NCBI GenBank assembly: GCA_963693305.1
Contig: OY855903.1
Location: forward strand, 36,233,751-36,297,750
Direction: 5' to 3'
DNA from: Meandrina meandrites
Lineage: Eukaryota > Cnidaria > Anthozoa > Scleractinia > Meandrinidae
DNA: 64,000 nt
Part shown: one piece after another, positions 34,176 to 45,254 of the stretch
How the letters are laid out: every line of letters starts with the position of its first letter
Numbering within the stretch: the stretch's first letter is position 1
Notes under the pieces: model-generated
Told to the model about the DNA's origin: nothing
What the model saw: the letters and a program-made list of their open reading frames with translations, nothing else
Databases searched by the model: none
Program-made: the position numbers and the translations under genes

Positions 34176-34574
34176 TATTACTTAGCTGAAGTACTGAGCC
34201 CGGTAGGGAGTGGAAATTGTAACATTAAAATTGACATTCCTTGGAGCGTGGGAAAACCTTCGTGTTTTCGGTGAGTCTTTTAATGAGAATGTCGGCACAG
34301 GAAAATATACTCACAGCAAAAGAAGATTCTTTTTAGGCACATACCTCACTTTTCTGGCCTGTACTGAACTGCCTCTCAATAAAACTTTTCTCCGCTAAAA
34401 TCTTGCTGTGTGCTTGATGAAGGCAAAGAAGTTTGTTTTGATTTTACTTCAAAACAAACCAGCGTAAGTTAATTTTAGTCACGTCTTTCTGTTCGCCGTC
34501 TACACCTGTATAAAGTGTACGAATTTCTTTTAATAAAATTTACCGCTTAAACGGAAGCCAGAATAGTACGGTGA

Positions 34575-34850
34575 CCCACAACTCTCACAGCAAGAGGGAA
34601 TCTCACCAGAAAACAAAATAAACACACTACACACAAAATCAACTCACAGCAAAATGAAAAAAAAAACTTATGCAACACAGACTCTCCTCACAGCTAAAAC
34701 ACAGCTAAAAAAATCAGTGAACTTACACCACAGCAAAGAAACTCATGGCAAAACTTAACTCATGACAAAGCAAACACAAGTATTGGCAAAACCAAATGAA
34801 CATACTGCACGACAATGAAACTCACAGCAAAATAAACTGAACAAAAAACA
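34575..34850 (+). repeat. Degenerate minisatellite, ACTCACAGCAAAA-based
   Basis: Irregular units of about 20 bp around the core AACTCACAGCAAAA, with strong divergence. Confidence 0.55.
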
Positions 34851-35876
34851 AACTCTTTGACCTGCTATCCCTCTCGGAGAACATTCGAGGCAAAACCTGG
34901 AAGACCAGGGATTTCCCGTATCCTGTTGGAAGCACTGCCTCCAAGTCTTTTTTTAGAAACAAACTCTCCAAGCAAATAACCTGTTTAACCTTCAGGATAA
35001 TGCTGTAATAGCCAGTTGAAAGGAGCTCAGATTAAACACAGCAATTTTGAAAATCCCCCTTTACCTTTATCCCTCCTCTAGAGACTATGGGTTGTACTGT
35101 CGACAAAATTTTGTTGAGGAGCAGCCCTCCCTGCGGTTTTGGTTTGTTACCCAGATCACATGACCAGCTGCAACCAGGGTCTCTTCCCTCGATGACAAGG
35201 GAGGAAAAGGAGAGAGAGCGTGGGTATGAGGTTGATTTTGTTCTTTCTATCTACTTTTTCTTGAACTGTGAAAAATGCACTGTTTGTTGCAAGGCTAATG
35301 GTAGCCATCTAGCCATGGTAAGAATTGTGGTTTGGCAACCAGGCCTTGCATTCTTAGCTATCCATTTTGGCTAGTGACAACCTGGAATTGTAAACAGTTT
35401 TTGAAACCAATATATCTGACTATTGAAAGTAGGTGAGTAAAATTAATGAGTAAAATCTTGATATGCGACAAGCCAATGGTCCAGAAGCTAAAAAGTAACT
35501 CTCAATCTCTGACTTTATAAAGGGTTTTAGATGGGGACATTCTAAAATGAAAATGATATGGAAAGGTCATCCAATGTCGGTTATTATTGTTAGCATCTTC
35601 ATTAACATGTAAACTCCAAACATACCAGTGCATTCCTCATGTTTGCAAACTTGGTTTAAGTTGATCTTGTCAATTAAATCTGCTAACTGTGAGGTCATGG
35701 CAATATGGCACTTTTGGGGCAGCTGAATTTCCCCTAGTGAAGTTTTGTCAGTCTTCATTCTCTGCATAAAATTGTTTACAGGAAGTTCAGATAAGGGCCA
35801 TATTTTTTTCCACAACAAGATAGATGAACACACCATGTTGTTTTTATTGTAACATGTAAAAGTGTGGGTGTTCTGA
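34851..35876. other. No recognisable gene
   Basis: Spacer sequence; frames at 35087-35374 (+) and 35567-35836 (-) have no recognisable domain. Confidence 0.5.
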
Positions 35877-35884
35877 TGTCAGAC
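35877..35884. repeat. Target-site duplication, left of Merlin element
   Basis: TGTCAGAC, repeated at 38423-38430. Confidence 0.8.
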
Positions 35885-35909
35885 GGGTAAGGTAACGAAT
35901 CTGATCCAA

Positions 35910-36030
35910 CCAACGCGTCGGCCAACGCGTCGGCCAATGCGTCAGCCAACGCGTCGGCCAACGCGTCGGCCGACAGTCGACCGACAGTCGGCCGACTGTC
36001 AGTCGACTGTCGGCTGACTGTCGGCCGACG
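35910..36030. repeat. Palindromic minisatellite in the left Merlin end
   Basis: About ten units of 10-14 bp, first CCAACGCGTCGG then GACAGTCGGCC variants; many units are themselves palindromes (CGACGCGTCG). It pairs as part of the inverted repeat with 38248-38403. Confidence 0.8.
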
Positions 36031-36536
36031 CGTTGGCAGCTGTTTTCCCAGTTGATAAATAGGCTGCGTTGACGGTGCGTCGGTGGTGTGTCGGCGATGC
36101 GTCGGTGACTTTTTCTCTTTAAGTTATAGCTTGAGAAGATGAATTAAGCCAAATTTTTCCGTTGTCTTCTATCATATTGAATAATTTTATGATAAGTAAT
36201 TTTCTTCGCAATAGAAATGCCATTTAAGAAGTACGTTCTTCGACGCCATTTTGTTTCGTATTTTCTCGACCCAGACCCACACCTTTATTACTCAGCCCGA
36301 TCAGACTGGATACTAATCAGGTTAAATAGGTTTTATGATCTAACCATTTGGTGTTCTAATTTTTACAACATGAAAATGCCGATATGTCGGTGAACTTACT
36401 TTCACGTAGATAAATTCGCTGACAAAAATAACATGTCAAATATGTCGGCAAATTTAATACGCTTTGGTAATTCACCGACGCGTCGGTTAATTCACAGATT
36501 ACTAACTCATTGGTTATTTCCTTTCTTGTATGTGGT

Positions 36537-36552
36537 GGCTCCTAAAGGAGCC
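36537..36552 (-). terminator. Histone-type 3' stem-loop of the Merlin transposase gene
   Basis: Minus strand GGCTCC-TTTA-GGAGCC then ACCACA, about 21 bases after the stop. Followed 5-6 bases later by CAAGAAAGG (36528-36520), close to the purine-rich histone downstream element CAAGAAAGA described for sea urchin. Stem 6 bp, loop 4, ACC flank as in histone mRNAs. Confidence 0.65.
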
Positions 36553-36573
36553 GTTGTTTAAATAGAGATTTAT

Positions 36574-37334
36574 TTACTGCAAAGGAAACTGCTCAGCGAT
36601 GTCTTGCAGTAGCTGTTGGAATGGTGCGTCACCCCCGAAGTTCCGGAACCACATGAATTCGTCGAAGTAGCTCGGTAGATGCTCATAGAGGGTTCCTGAC
36701 ATGGACTTAAGCTTTTTCTTCACTAAAGCCCACAAGCCTTCGATGGTGTTTGTGTGTGCGCCGCTGTCAGGATCAACGAAGTTCTTCGAATGATTCACCG
36801 ATAGGTGAATGTATCCGAGCTGGTTAAGTGGGATGTACGGACTAAACTGGTCAGAGTAGATCACGGTTCCAGGTTGAATATGTGTGGTGATCAGGCGGTG
36901 GACAAGTGTGTCTCTGGTACGGTCGGGAACACGGAATAGTAGCGCTTTTTGTGATCCTCGCTCCACGGCTCCGAAAACCCACGGACCTTCTGAGACTCTG
37001 CCTCGCTGGTACTTTCGCTTGGCTCCAAACTTTGACTCGTCGATCTCCACTGTTTTTCCTACGCCTCCGATCTTCATGTCAGCGTTCAGAATCTTGGTCG
37101 AGCATACCGTTCTTATATCGCTCAGCGCCCGGATCACAGTGGGCTTTGAAAGGCTAGTCAGCCTGGCGATGTTACTTCCAGATACCTTAATAGCCCACAG
37201 AAACATTAGATGAAGCCACGTACTCAGCGGAATGTTGGAACCCTCGAAGAACGAACCTGACCTTATAGAAAGCCAGGTTCGACAGCGGCTGTTTTTACAG
37301 CGCCACATGTAACCATCATTTACCCGTGCTGTCT
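36574..37334 (-). CDS. Merlin (IS1595/ISXO2-like) transposase, last exon
   Basis: A cut-and-paste transposase that cleaves element ends in the nucleus. The open frame extends to 37458 (294 residues), but coding text starts after an acceptor ATTTTAACAG at about 37335, so residues before 41 are probably spurious. From there: half of a zinc ribbon (WRCKNSRC), a helical region with an HTH (LTSLSKPTVIRALSDIR), and the DDE nuclease with D140 (VEIDESKFG), D203 (IYSDQF) and E240 (HTNTIEGLWALVKKKLK). All catalytic residues survive, so the nuclease half is intact; the first exon with the other half of the zinc ribbon is deleted. Related sequences are also bacterial (IS1595), but splice sites and element structure show this is eukaryotic Merlin. 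Confidence 0.88.
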
Positions 37335-37349
37335 CTGTTAAAATATGAG

Positions 37350-37826
37350 ACCGAACAACGCCTCGCCAACTACAGGCGGAAAATGCGAGAGAAAGATGAG
37401 CAGATCGAGGGATTGCAAGCACAGCTGCGAGAGTTACAGGACCAGCCAGAGCCGCCAACCAACCAGCAGGCAGTCGCCAAAGTAGACAGAAACGACCTTG
37501 AGGAAATCCACAGGCATTATCAGGCTGTGCTGTCCGTCATCAGAGAGAAGAAGTGCAGCTTAAACAACGCGTACAGGCTGGCCGGTACTGCCCGAAGTAC
37601 CATTCGCGATTTCCTTGGAATTGCTGAACTAAAGATCGCAAACAACGTCACCTACGAGAGCACGCTTGAGAGGCTGGGCGATCCCAAACTGTCCGTGAAG
37701 ACCATCGAGTACGAGTGCAGAAAGCAGCTAGGTGGCCTGCTGCCTATTGTCAAACGCCTTCGAGTGAACAAGACGCTGTTGCCGCTGACCGTGGAAGACA
37801 CCTTTTATTCGCAAAGGGCTGTCTAA
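37350..37826 (+). CDS. Coiled-coil/HTH accessory protein of the Merlin element, last exon
   Basis: Open frame 37326-37826 (166 residues), coding text probably from an acceptor ATATGAG at 37349. Begins with a strong coiled coil (EQRLANYRRKMREKDEQIEG then LQAQLRELQDQ), then a helical domain resembling a helix-turn-helix (CSLNNAYRLAGTARSTIRDF), and a basic C-terminus (LLPIVKRLRVNKTLLPL). It is transcribed away from the transposase, the two 5' ends meeting at the deletion point. I recall similar coiled-coil/HTH proteins as repeated genes in corals; a role as end-binding partner is inference. Its stop is followed within 17 bases by a histone-like hairpin. Confidence 0.65.
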   Translation, partial: TEQRLANYRRKMREKDEQIEGLQAQLRELQDQPEPPTNQQAVAKVDRNDLEEIHRHYQAVLSVIREKKCSLNNAYRLAGTARSTIRDFLGIAELKIANNVTYESTLERLGDPKLSVKTIEYECRKQLGGLLPIVKRLRVNKTLLPLTVEDTFYSQRAV

Positions 37827-37842
37827 AAACAAACACAAAAAC

Positions 37843-37858
37843 GGCTCCTTTAGGAGCC
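37843..37858 (+). terminator. Histone-type 3' stem-loop of the Merlin coiled-coil gene
   Basis: GGCTCC-TTTA-GGAGCC then ACCAAA, 16 bases after the stop at 37826, with AAAAC before the stem. A purine-rich AAAAGAAAG follows at 37867-37875, at the distance expected for a histone downstream element. Confidence 0.65.
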
Positions 37859-38247
37859 ACCAAATAAAAGAAAGTTAATGATCAACAATCAATAATTATT
37901 TATCCTTCTGTAAGCTAAATACCTACCCTGACACTTAAATAAAGTTCTTATTATCCTATTCCTTGACTCCCATGTCCCCCTCTTAAGGTTTCCTAACATT
38001 CCAGAATGACGAAACTCTTTATAACCCCGCCCTCACAAGCTTATAAATACCACCGAGAGAGACTAGAAACTAGTTATTGTACGAAGAGAGCGCCTAAGTC
38101 CTAGTATCACAATTAAAAATGGCGTCGCCGATGCTCTTTCGTTTCGTGTTCTGATTGCTAGCTATCTTTCCCTTTAATTCCTTGCTTCACATGCAAAGTA
38201 ATCGTCCGTATCATCGCAGGTATTGCTATTTTTTCTTTCCCTTTCTG

Positions 38248-38403
38248 TAGTGTGTCGGCCGACGCGTCGGTAGTGTGTCGGCCGACGCGTCGGTAGTGTG
38301 TCGGCGGACGCGTTGGTAATGTGTCGGGCGACGCGTCGGTGGTGTGTCAGTAGTGTGTCAGCCAACGCGTCGGCCGACATGTTGGCCGACGCGTTGGTTG
38401 GAT
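38248..38403. repeat. Palindromic minisatellite in the right Merlin end
   Basis: Units of CCGACGCGTCGGTAGTGTGT, then CCAACGCGTCGG near the tip, in inverted orientation to the left array. Unit number and spacing differ between the ends. Confidence 0.8.
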
Positions 38404-38422
38404 CAGATTCGTTACCTTTACC

Positions 38423-38430
38423 TGTCAGAC
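38423..38430. repeat. Target-site duplication, right of Merlin element
   Basis: TGTCAGAC, repeated at 35877-35884. Confidence 0.8.
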
Positions 38431-39681
38431 AATGTATTTTTAAGCTAAAACTAAAATTAAATCTACATATAATAGTGTTTGAAGCCAGTACATTTCCTGA
38501 ACTCTAGCTAGAAGAAAAAACGGGAATAAGAGCCCTCCACTTTCTGATAAAATTTTGAAAATTGTCAAAGACATGCACCGAAAATTATAATAAATTATCT
38601 TCACCTTTTCTGTATCTTGTATGGAATCTGAAGGCATCCTTAGTTGAAGATGGATAGTGCATTGTATTAATCACAAACTCAGCATCACTCTCTGATTCAG
38701 AGGAGGCAGCTATGTTTTCGAATGGTTGTTCTTGCTTTCATATTTGCCAGCTTTGTTTGACAAGAACTTCTCAACTTGTTTTGACGACGAGAAAGCCTTT
38801 TCTTCAGGGTTTCTGCAACAAAATCCTTTGCCAGATTTGGTAACACTCCAACCAAGTTCAACTAACTCTTCATTCGAAATAGCAGTTCATGAACTGCTGC
38901 TCTGTCATTGACAAAACTTCCTCTGCTTCCTCCGCCATTTTGTTGAACAAGTGTGTGTGCCTCGCCAATACCAATTGGTAAAAGGTAAATGCGCATGTTC
39001 TCCGCTGTTCGCTTTTAACACTGGCTCAAATTCCCACCATTGCTATGCATGACATCGTTTATGATGCCATCTTGAATGCGAGACAATTGACGGAAAATAT
39101 CGGAGATTTCCAGCACTTTCCAAACAATAATCAATCCTTTTTAACACAAACATTTCGCACAGCGGTTGTGCCATGAGATTTTAAAATAGTGCTCAATAAG
39201 AGAGTGTTTACACAGTGATTACAGCGATAATAGACCTATTTTGAGGGCTTTGACAGACCACACTGTAAGAAATTTTAAACCTCAGGATGAGGATTTATCG
39301 TATGTGGATGAAATTTGCATGGTTTATTTTTCTGGTGTTAAAGCAACTCTTCACGGGAGCCTGGAGAGAAAGGAGCTTTCTATGAGAAGTAAGAGCCGCC
39401 TAAATTGTTGACACTTGAAAAAACTTGATAAAACTTGATATCTGAGAAAGGAAGCAGCATTCTGCTCTGGGCTCCTGCAGGATTTTTCTTTTCCTTAATA
39501 GACTCCTACATTTCAGTTTAACCAGCTTTTAAAAATAAAGCCATAAAACGAAAATTTTGAGCGAGCAATTCGAATGGGGTTTGCCACCTGAGGTGTGAAA
39601 ATTGTCAGCTCAAACATCAATTTTTCCAAAGCTGAACTGAAGTTGTCTTGACCTGATATGTGTTTACTTCAACCACTTCTC
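38431..39681. other. No recognisable gene
   Basis: Spacer between the Merlin element and the piggyBac-like MITE; no supported coding region. Confidence 0.5.
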
Positions 39682-39685
39682 TTAA

Positions 39686-41249
39686 CCCATTGGCGCCTGT
39701 GCCGCCCGTAACCGCCCATGCGAAAACCACCCCTGAAATGCCTGTGCCGCCCGTAACCGCCCGAAAAAAGCACATGGTGACAAATGCCCTTTCCGTCCCT
39801 CCCTGGAGACTTTTTGGTTCTCCTATTGTTCTATTCATAATAAGGGCAAATAAACCAATCAGAATCTGTTTTCTGCGCATATTTTTAGAGAACTCTAGGG
39901 GTCCTAGAAAGAAGGTTTTTCGTCTTGACTCGTGCGTTCAAAATGTACAAGAAAATCATGGCGCATCACCGCTCTTGTTTACAAACTTTCAAGGCCTTGT
40001 TTTTCATTCGGAACACAGAATATTCCCTCTTTGGGGCTAAAAATGAAAAGAAGAAACACCGACCAATTTTTAAGTGGCTCTAAAATGGAAAATCATGAAG
40101 TACAGAGTGCTTAAACCTCGTTGAGGACGGATTCATCTTCCTTCCACGGCCGCGAAGACACGGTGTCATGGCGCTTCGAAATGTGTTTTGAATAGAAATC
40201 ACGGACCAACACACAAGCTTAATGCGGCTTCTCAAGACTTTTGAAAACAAAAATGGTAATGTACAGTAGTGCTTCGAATATAGATGGATTTTTTAGAAGG
40301 ATTGGTAAAGCCATTGAGTGAACAATTGACTGCAAAAGCCGTCGGCTAAAATTTAAACTTTCGCTTTAGCGTGAACATGTGAATAATTAATTCTTGATGC
40401 AGAATTACACGGCTTTGAATTTTTTTGATTTTTTGACGCTTTTGAATACATTTCTTGGCTTTATCCTTAATAAAATTTAATTCGAAACAAAGTGTCTTTC
40501 AAGTTTCTTTCATTTATCAATCTTTAGTTCGGAGTTTTCAGGATTTTGAAGCGAACAGATTTGACACGCGCGTGTTGTTATCTGATACGCATCGTTTCAC
40601 CGAGACTTGCTTCAGTTGTTTATTTAGCCGCTTTGTTTTGAGTTGTGTTTATAGCTTTAAAAAATTACTACAGTACTTCAGAAAATACAAAGGAGTTTGT
40701 TTATTAACATTAAAAGTAAAGAAAAGCGCAGAAAGCGTTGCTAGTGTTCATTAAGTGGTAAGAATTCTGTAGTTTTGTCAGCGATTTTCGCTGTTTCACG
40801 CCGCCGTGACATGTAAATATTTTTGTCATCTCGAATTACCGCTTTTCTGCACCAAGAAAATACCTTAGTACTATTGAATTAATGGCAGTGTCAGTTGTAC
40901 AGAATGAAAACCTACCTTTTCCAGAGTATTTTAAGATATTTTTAAGACTTTGTTCAAAGTCTGTGTTTTTGCGAGCTCCTAAAATCATGCGCGGAGGTGA
41001 ATTAAATTTTTTCGCTGTCTTGAAGTTTGGTTTGGGATCAATTTATCAAGGCTGATGAACTCTTCAATTCATAAATTAGTCTTTCAAGATGTCTAGTTGG
41101 AATAAAAGTTTACTTCAAGAACTAATTATTTGTCTGGATTTACTGCGCATATGGTTTATTTTTTCCACTCGTACGTTCGCATTGAATGCCGTAAAAGAGC
41201 CAGGTATTTAGGGGTGGGTGCGCGCTAAAAACCTTCAGGCGTCAATGGG
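39686..41249. mobile_element. piggyBac-like non-autonomous element, 1.56 kb
   Basis: Flanked by TTAA on both sides (39682-39685, 41250-41253) with ends CCCATTGGCGCCTG and, inverted, CCCATTGACGCCTGAAGG. TTAA targets and CCC ends are typical of piggyBac. The inside has only short frames (for example 40455-40754), none resembling a transposase. A second copy, split by a LINE, lies at 49875-50436 and 55230-55330, and a solo end at 22731-22780. Confidence 0.85.
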
Positions 41250-41296
41250 TTAATTTTGAGAAATTTCCATCCAAAACGGACCTGTCAAACTCTAGT

Positions 41297-41656
41297 CTAC
41301 CACCTTGATAGGTCGTCCTTAGAATGGACCTTATTGATTATCTGGATCTTTACATCCTTTGGTCCATGATGACGTCGACTTAAAAAGTGTCTGTAGATAA
41401 TGTCATCACTCTCTTTGCCAGTGGTGGAGATTTTAGAGTGGGCCTTAAAACTGCTCTTATGATTGTTAAATCTAGTCTGAAATTTGTTAATGGTTGAACC
41501 AACATACTGAATACCACACACCTTACAGCTGAGTAAGTATACAACTATGCCTGAGTTGCAATTAAGTTCATAGTTTATCGAAAAACTCTTCTTAGTTCCA
41601 CTAAACATGTCCAATTCAACCACAAAATTCCCAATTCGCATCTCCTGTCCAGGCAC
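41297..41656 (-). pseudogene. Penelope-like element GIY-YIG endonuclease fragment
   Basis: A 119-residue frame with VYLLSCKVCGIQYVGSTINK, then FQTRFNNHKSSF and HFLSRRHHGPKDVKIQIINK. This is the GIY-YIG fold in its Penelope form: the GIY counterpart is VYLLSC and the YIG counterpart YVGST, with the catalytic R in TRFNNHK. The CxxC is the linker zinc finger of these endonucleases. The domain normally follows a Penelope RT; none is seen next to it, so it is a 5'-truncated relic. It lies 50 bp outside the piggyBac-like MITE. Confidence 0.75.
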
Positions 41657-42282
41657 TTGAATGTTCCTATATTCTCTGCTTCCCTCACAGGAGGTAACTT
41701 TGCATGGAAAAAATAGTCCTGCAAGTTTTTGGGTCGATGAAATGCCATCATCGGAAATTCATTGATGGCATTCTTACATCTGTCTGACCTGTGTAATATC
41801 CCCTATGTTTGGTAAGCCCAGGTGGTACATCACTACAAAGGGTGTGGGTGAAAGAAGCGCGACTATACAAAACAGAGCTATAGCAATAAATAAATTCTAG
41901 GAAACCATCTTCTAGTTGGTAAATGTAACACAGAGCTGTACACAACCTGACTCTAAAGTTCCTGCTTCTTCTTCTGCTTCTGTTCCTACTGATTGAAACA
42001 GCACATTACAGTTTGATGGCTGAGTTTATAATAAATGACATGGAAAGGATTGTTAAAAAACAAACAGAAACCACTGGCGATTAAAGGGATACAGTACTGC
42101 AGGCTAACTTGGACATCCGCAGAAGTAAATAAGTAAGCAAGCAAGCAAGCAAGCTTCAAAGTACATGGAGGGAGTTTATTAAAGGTAAATAAATGAAGAA
42201 TAATGATGTGTTGGGGAGTATCAGCTATTTAAACTTGGTATGCCATCTAGACCTCATGGGTGTATTCTTTTCTTATAGGACA
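41657..42282. other. No gene; short AAGC microsatellite
   Basis: Contains (AAGC)n at 42131-42154. Upstream remnants of the Penelope fragment may extend to about 41750 in other frames. Confidence 0.5.
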
Positions 42283-42706
42283 CAGGCCCGTAGCCAGGAT
42301 TTTGCATGGGGGGGGGGGGGTGCGCATGAGCACTTCCGACGCGAGAACGTACGGGTGTGTGAGGGTATCCTCCCCCAGGAAATTTTGAAAAATAGGTTAT
42401 CTTAGACAGCATTTTGTGCATTTTGAAGAGAGTTTGCTAGGAAACAAGGCAGGGAAAAGTGAAGGACATTAGGTAGAATGTATCTAGAATCACACAATTT
42501 GGTCCAAAATATACCACACGAATCTACAAATGATGGAACTTCAGCCTAAAGGACCATATTGAATGTAGATAGTCGAAAGCACAGAAATACCATGTCCTTT
42601 TATTTACTTATTTTGATATATTTTTTCACAATATGTGGACTTCCAGGGCTCGTGGGGGCGGGGGGGGTGCAAACGCACCCATCGCACCCCCCTCCCTACG
42701 GGCCTG
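42283..42706. mobile_element. MITE with CAGGCCCGTAG ends
   Basis: Inverted ends CAGGCCCGTAGCC and CAGGCCCGTAGGG, both followed inside by G-runs (a run of 13 G starting at 42309, and a C-run on the other side). Flanked by a 5-bp repeat GGACA (42278-42282 and 42707-42711). No coding capacity; superfamily not assigned. Confidence 0.7.
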
Positions 42707-42711
42707 GGACA

Positions 42712-44500
42712 TGGGAAACCATCTTCTAGTTGACCTTGTTTTAGATTGTTTGTGCCCTAGGGGCAAAACGGAGAATTTTATACACAAGAATCTAGATAAT
42801 GTTACTTGTGCTAATTTTATTATTTTTAAGTTAGGAAAACGAGACAAGTTTGGATCATGCCACACTAATGCAGAGTTAGACTCTTTACATTTCTTTATTT
42901 TCTTTTAATCTTCTTCCATTACTGAATGCACAAAACAGAATTGCTTTATGTTGAAAAATAGAGGCTATGGACAGTCTACACCAAAGTAAGCAAGTCTTCA
43001 TTTTACCTCCCAACCAAGAAAATCATATCATTGGGATTTGTGACACCTCAGCCTCGTTATATTGGATCACTTTTGGATCCTCTTCTTCCTCCATGCGGTC
43101 TGCTACTGCCATTAGCTACTCTTCTTCACTCAACTCCTTGTCACTTTCACTATCATTCAAGTTCATGGTCATTATTCTGTTCTTTTCCTCCTTGTTGAAA
43201 TCTTCCGGTCTTGCAACGGATCCAGGCATCGGAGCTGGTCATCTGGAGTGCTGGCCACTCTGCAAGCCCAGACAATGCAGTCCATTGCGTTTTCTCACAA
43301 TGCTTCCTGTACACCTACCAATGGTGGGGAGCTGAGACTTTTGAAGGGGAACTTGCGTAGCTTTTTGGGTATCCATGGCGGCATTATGCTCAACAACAAA
43401 GTCCATCTTCGTTTGGCATGTGGTGAACATGGGACACCAGATAACTGATGGGGTCAGTAAAAGATTTTGAATAAGACGGAAACACAAGAGATGGCGGAAA
43501 CAAACTTACAGTTTAAAATGAAATAATTATGCAATTGACTTATTTCGGCTTTGAATGGATATTTGGTATGTTATTTTTTCGTTTTTTTTTTTACCTATTT
43601 ATTTTATATTGTTTATTGCAGCACACATACAAAAAACTTACAATACAACTACTTACACTGATTACAATACTAGAGCTACTTACATTATGCTAAAAACAAT
43701 ACTTGAGCTACTTACGCTGATTACAATGTTTGAACTTATTACAGTACACTTACAACATAACTTACTCTGATTATACCAGTTACAGAACGCAGATTTATTG
43801 CATTACTACTTAAAGAAAAAAACTGTGAACCAAAGGGGGTGTGTGTTTAAGTATCAAGAAAACATCTAAGCCTGGAACTCTATTCACTATTGCTGACACA
43901 ATGAAAAATTAGTTTTGTTGAACCACATATTTTAGTTAGGAATAAGAAATGAGAAGTGCAGTAAGAAATTTAATTCAATTAGGAACAAAATATGTTTAAA
44001 CATAAAGTTACTGAATAGGAAAAGGTTCAATTTCTTTTTTATATTGTTTCAAAAAAGGTACAAAATTTCCAATAGTTGGGATAATAAGAGTTTTCAGATT
44101 CAGCAGAAACTTAAATTAAATGGCCTCTACACTACTGACTGAAAACTCTGTTAAATATGATATTATTTTCATTTCACTTATTTTTCTCTTAATAGTGTTT
44201 AAGAACAATTTGAGACTTAAAAAACCTGCATGTTTATAGACCAAACAGAAGAAGAGGATTTGACAAATACAAAGTCTTCGCTCCACGTCTTCTTTATAAG
44301 ATATTAAACGGAACTGAGATACTTTGAGAAGAGCTGTTTTGAAACTGTAGTTAATTTACTAAAAATATCCATACATACATCTTGTAAAAATGTTTATTAC
44401 TAGTGTTATGTTCAGAGCGTATGTTGCAGGTTTACCAATTTCAGGCTAAGGCCTGCTAAAGTTTCCAACCTACATTAACTAGCTGTCTTTAAAGGAACTA
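42712..44500. other. No recognisable gene; possible LINE 3' tail
   Basis: At about 43570-43800 a T-run followed by ACTTACACTGATTACAATAC-type text resembles the A/C-rich 3' UTR seen next to the poly(T) of the LINE at 872, suggesting a truncated insertion on the minus strand. The rest has short frames without family resemblance. Confidence 0.35.
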
Positions 44501-44879
44501 CGTCACGATATTTTGAGTCATTTCTTTGACAGCCTAAATTACCATTTAAGTGTTGGGAAATCTAAAAATAATGGTTTGCTTTAGGTGGCGAAATACGAGA
44601 TACAAAAACCCACAACTTTTCGCGCAACATTGTTTCGTTGCAAGTTTTGGATCGATGTGTCAGGTTTTTCACCTGTGTGATCAACTTGTCGCGCAACAAA
44701 AACATTTGCGCGTTGAAAAAAGTTGCTGCGAGAAGTAGAGCGTGGGTCTACTTTGAGCAACAAATTCTTGCTTTGTTGCTCGTTTTTCATCAAACTCGCA
44801 ACTTGTCACGCAACAAATTAGCTCTTGCTCGCATCTGATTGGTTAGTAGAAGTTTGTTTTGTGTAGCCACAAAACAAAC

Positions 44880-45254
44880 ATGGCGGACGTTTTGCCGGCA
44901 AAATCTTTCCCCGAAAGCAATATTACTACAACGCCCGAAGAGGTGGATATTGTATCAGGTAAAACGCTTAACGATGAAAGGAAGCTGCAGCTTATTGCAA
45001 AGTTGAATGAATTCCCATACCTTGGGGAGACGAGCAGCCCGGCTTATAAAGTCGATAAAAAAACGAAAGATAAAGCGATGGAGGAGTTAAGCGAAAATTC
45101 CAGTCTTGAAAGAGACAACCTCCGTAGTGTTATACATGGACTAAGGTCAGGTTTAAACCGTGAATTAAAGAGGGAGGCAGAGGGCAAGCCTGTCAAATGG
45201 AAATTTTTCCATGCACTCAACTATATGAAGGAGGACATTGTCAAAAGTACGAAG
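44880..45254 (+). pseudogene. Double-MADF-like protein, exon 1
   Basis: ATG at 44880 (ACAAACATGG). 125 codons in phase 0 up to donor AAG then GTTGGT at 45255. Residues about 35-115 form a MADF-like domain: LNDERKLQLIAKLNEFPYLG then AYKVDKKTKDKAMEELSENS and a helix LRSVIHGLRSGLNRELKREA. MADF domains bind DNA. This exon is intact, but the next carries two stops. Such proteins commonly accompany Harbinger transposases in anthozoans; none is visible here. Confidence 0.6.

Larger units (their letters stand above)
35885..38422. mobile_element. Merlin-type DNA transposon with two divergent genes, internally deleted
   Basis: 2.5-kb element flanked by an 8-bp direct repeat TGTCAGAC (35877-35884 and 38423-38430). 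Inverted ends begin GGGTAAGGTAACGAATCTGA and GGTAAAGGTAACGAATCTGA, followed on both sides by GC-rich arrays of the near-palindrome CCAACGCGTCGG. Inside, an IS1016/ISXO2-type transposase runs leftward and a coiled-coil protein rightward; both 3' ends carry histone-like hairpins. The 8-bp duplication and the IS1595-like DDE domain fit Merlin. The 5' parts of both genes meet at about 37335-37349, so the centre with promoters and first exons is deleted. Confidence 0.85.

Noticed and set aside
36574..37334. Bacterial insertion sequence (IS1595) contamination
   Set aside because: The gene has an acceptor site, lies within an element with 8-bp duplications and coral-like ends, and the neighbouring DNA is eukaryotic repeat sequence; Merlin is the eukaryotic relative.
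37326..37458. True overlap of two coding regions in the Merlin element
   Set aside because: Each frame loses family resemblance before reaching the other, and acceptor sites mark the true starts of the coding text; the overlap comes from random open frame at the deletion junction.
42283..42711. Calling the CAGGCCCGTAG MITE a hAT
   Set aside because: The flanking repeat is only 5 bp (GGACA), not 8, so superfamily is left open.
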